The position numbers were made by a program, and so were the translations under genes. Below, piece by piece: positions 62,660 to 64,000 of a stretch of 64,000 bases of DNA. The first letter of the stretch is position 1. Every line of letters begins with the position of its first letter. This DNA is from Minicystis rosea (lineage in GTDB: Bacteria > Myxococcota_A > Polyangia > Polyangiales > Polyangiaceae), in the NCBI GenBank assembly GCA_001931535.1, contig CP016211.1:5253573-5317572 (forward strand), written 5' to 3'. The notes beneath the pieces were generated by a model. That model had not been told where the DNA came from. It saw only the letters and a list, made by a program, of their open reading frames with translations, and made no database searches.

Positions 62660-63612
62660 TCACGGCACCTCGAAACGAATGCCGAGCAGGGCCCGGCCAT
62701 CGAACACCGGCGCCCGGAAGAGCGGCATACCATCGGCCACGAAGCGATCGCGCACCAGCGGGGTGAGGCCTTCGGCTTCGATCGAGAGTGCCACTCCATG
62801 CGCGAGCCGGAGCGTCCCCACCGAAGCGAACGTCGGCGAAAGCCACCGTCCGAGCCCCACGCCGTTCATCGATAGCCCGAAGCCCGTGGCTCGCATCACC
62901 CCAGCCTCGAAGCCCGCGCAGATCCCGAGCTCGATCGTCGCCCCCACGAGCGGGCGACAGTAGCGCACCGCACCTGCATAGAGCGCCACGCGCGTGCCCG
63001 AAGGCGGCGCGAGCGAAACCGATCTCGGAAGCCACGCGCTCGCTCGGATCTCCAAGCGATTCCGCTGAAATCGAGCACGCCCGCCACACCGATGCCCGCC
63101 GTCGCGCTGGGCAGCGCGGCTGCATCGACGCCGCCCAGCGCTGCCAAGCTCCACCCGAGCGCCTGCGGCTTCCGCGCCGGCGCGATGTCATGCTCGCGCG
63201 GCGCCGCCTCCACAGGCTCGATCGCGTCAGCGCCCGGCGCCACCTCGGCCTTTCGCTGCGCGGCGAGCGCCACGATCACGGCCGTCGCCTCCGCGACCTC
63301 GCGGCACGTGCTCCCCTCCACGCGTCGCACGCCCGGCATTCCTCGCGGCGTCGTGATGGAGATCGACACCGCCCACCGGCCTTCTTCCTCGCGCGACACC
63401 TCGGCGTCCACCGCGACACCATCGGAGCGCGCCTCGACCCGCCGCCCCGTGAGCCGCTCGATGTCCGCCGCGACCCGCGCTTCCTCCGGGCATCCCGCAG
63501 GCGCCGACCAGTGGAGCGCGACCCGAGCCCGCGGCTCGTCCGCCGCGGCACGACCTTCGGCCAGCATCGCGAGCCCCGCGAGCATCCCGAGAGCGCGGGC
63601 CTTCCCGTTCAC
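62660..63612 (-). CDS. Sigma-cassette secreted protein, copy 2 (interrupted by a frameshift)
   Basis: From ATG 63612: a signal peptide (GMLAGLAMLAEGRAAADEP), a domain with paired Cys (SAPAGCPEEARVAADIERL, GSTCREVAEATAVIVALAAQ), a linker, and a Gly-rich beginning of a barrel-like domain up to GVAGVLDF. Near 63060 the frame must change; the continuation RLEIRASAWLPRSVSLAPPS and GTRVALYAGAVRYCRPLVGA down to ALLGIRFEVP completes an outer-membrane-like domain. The N-terminal domain corresponds to that of the protein at 14654-15706. The frameshift may be real or an assembly error. Confidence 0.65.
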
Positions 63613-63686
63613 GCGCCGAGCCTACCGGCGATGACCGAGGCGACGCAAACGGCGCGCGCGCCGCCTCGATCTTCGTGCTCACCGCG

Positions 63687-63992
63687 TCACTTGCACTTGC
63701 CGCTGTTGCACTTCCGGCCGCCGCACTCGCTGTCGAAGCTGCACTTGCCGTCGGGCGCGATCGAGCACTTGCCGCTGTTGCACTTGGCGCCGTTGCCGCC
63801 GCAGTCCGAGTCGAAGCTACAGCTCGAGCCGGCGCTGTCGGCGCACTTGCCGCTGCTACACTTCACGTTGGGGTGGCAGTCGGAGTTGAAGCTGCACTTG
63901 CCGTACTCACCGGCATCCGCCTCCGGACCGCCCGCGGCAGCAGCGAGGAAGAAGCCGAAGCAGGCGATGAGCACGAGAGCGACCTTGCGCAT
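63687..63992 (-). CDS. Small secreted cysteine-repeat protein
   Basis: 101 residues. A signal peptide (VALVLIACFGFFLAAAAGG) precedes three repeats of the pattern CSFxSDCxxxxxKCxSGKC. Each repeat has four Cys. Related in style to Dickkopf-like/DUF-type Cys modules of Myxococcota secreted proteins. It lies 74 bases upstream of the sigma cassette genes on the same strand. Function unknown. Confidence 0.75.
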   Translation of the reverse strand: MRKVALVLIACFGFFLAAAAGGPEADAGEYGKCSFNSDCHPNVKCSSGKCADSAGSSCSFDSDCGGNGAKCNSGKCSIAPDGKCSFDSECGGRKCNSGKCK

Positions 63993-64000
63993 GATGAACG

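Overview
The window is very GC-rich, dense coding DNA that reads like a myxobacterial (Myxococcota, probably order Polyangiales) chromosome. Supporting signs are a DUF2378/TIGR02265-type protein (a Myxococcus paralogous family), many lipoproteins whose lipobox is followed by Gly/Ser/Thr-rich linkers, cysteine-rich tandem-repeat surface proteins, numerous sigma factors, an RHS toxin, and a TIGR02270-like HEAT protein. I saw no rRNA, tRNA or CRISPR array.

Layout. 0-8 kb: LysR fragment, short-chain dehydrogenases (SDRs), a radical SAM enzyme with a damaged C terminus, AraC regulator, sterol-desaturase-like membrane protein, an ISNCY transposase scrap, and an unusual zinc-ribbon SDR. 8-12 kb: a recombinase-like scrap, a small lipoprotein and a large ATPase-TPR-winged-helix regulator. 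12-18 kb: lipoproteins and the first copy of a three-gene sigma-factor cassette (secreted/outer-membrane protein, ECF-like sigma, one-pass membrane TPR-like protein). 18-25 kb: DUF2378 gene divergent from a lipoxygenase-like gene, an S9 peptidase, a seven-repeat Cys-rich lipoprotein, a decayed IS630 transposase and a 21 x 21 bp minisatellite. 25-35 kb: metabolic and regulatory genes (acyl-CoA synthetase, beta-helix lipoprotein, LysR/serine hydrolase pair, HxlR/epoxide-hydrolase-like pair with a clear shared operator).

35-41 kb is a compact RiPP (ribosomal peptide) biosynthetic cluster: a protein of unknown function that runs into a PaaK/CapK-like adenylate-forming enzyme, a 52-residue precursor peptide too short for ordinary gene calling, a strong hairpin, and a full-length LanB dehydratase. 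No LanC cyclase or transporter is seen. The precursor has one Cys near its C terminus with two downstream Thr and one upstream Ser.

41-46 kb holds secreted/lipid-anchored hydrolases; a membrane esterase gene there lies between two 94%-identical ~220 bp direct repeats. 46-54 kb is a polymorphic-toxin island: HEAT protein, small accessory protein, a 1342-residue RHS protein ending in a predicted deaminase toxin, and a likely immunity gene overlapping it by 4 bases. 54-60 kb is a TetR - membrane-fusion protein - RND pump operon followed by an RpoH-like sigma gene, with a TetR-type operator upstream. 60-64 kb has a Cys-rich lipoprotein, the second copy of the three-gene sigma cassette in the same order and strand, and a small Cys-repeat secreted protein.

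Both sigma cassettes carry one apparent frameshift each (in different genes), and a third apparent frameshift may split the RiPP ligase gene. Some or all of these could be assembly errors and should be checked before biological conclusions are drawn.
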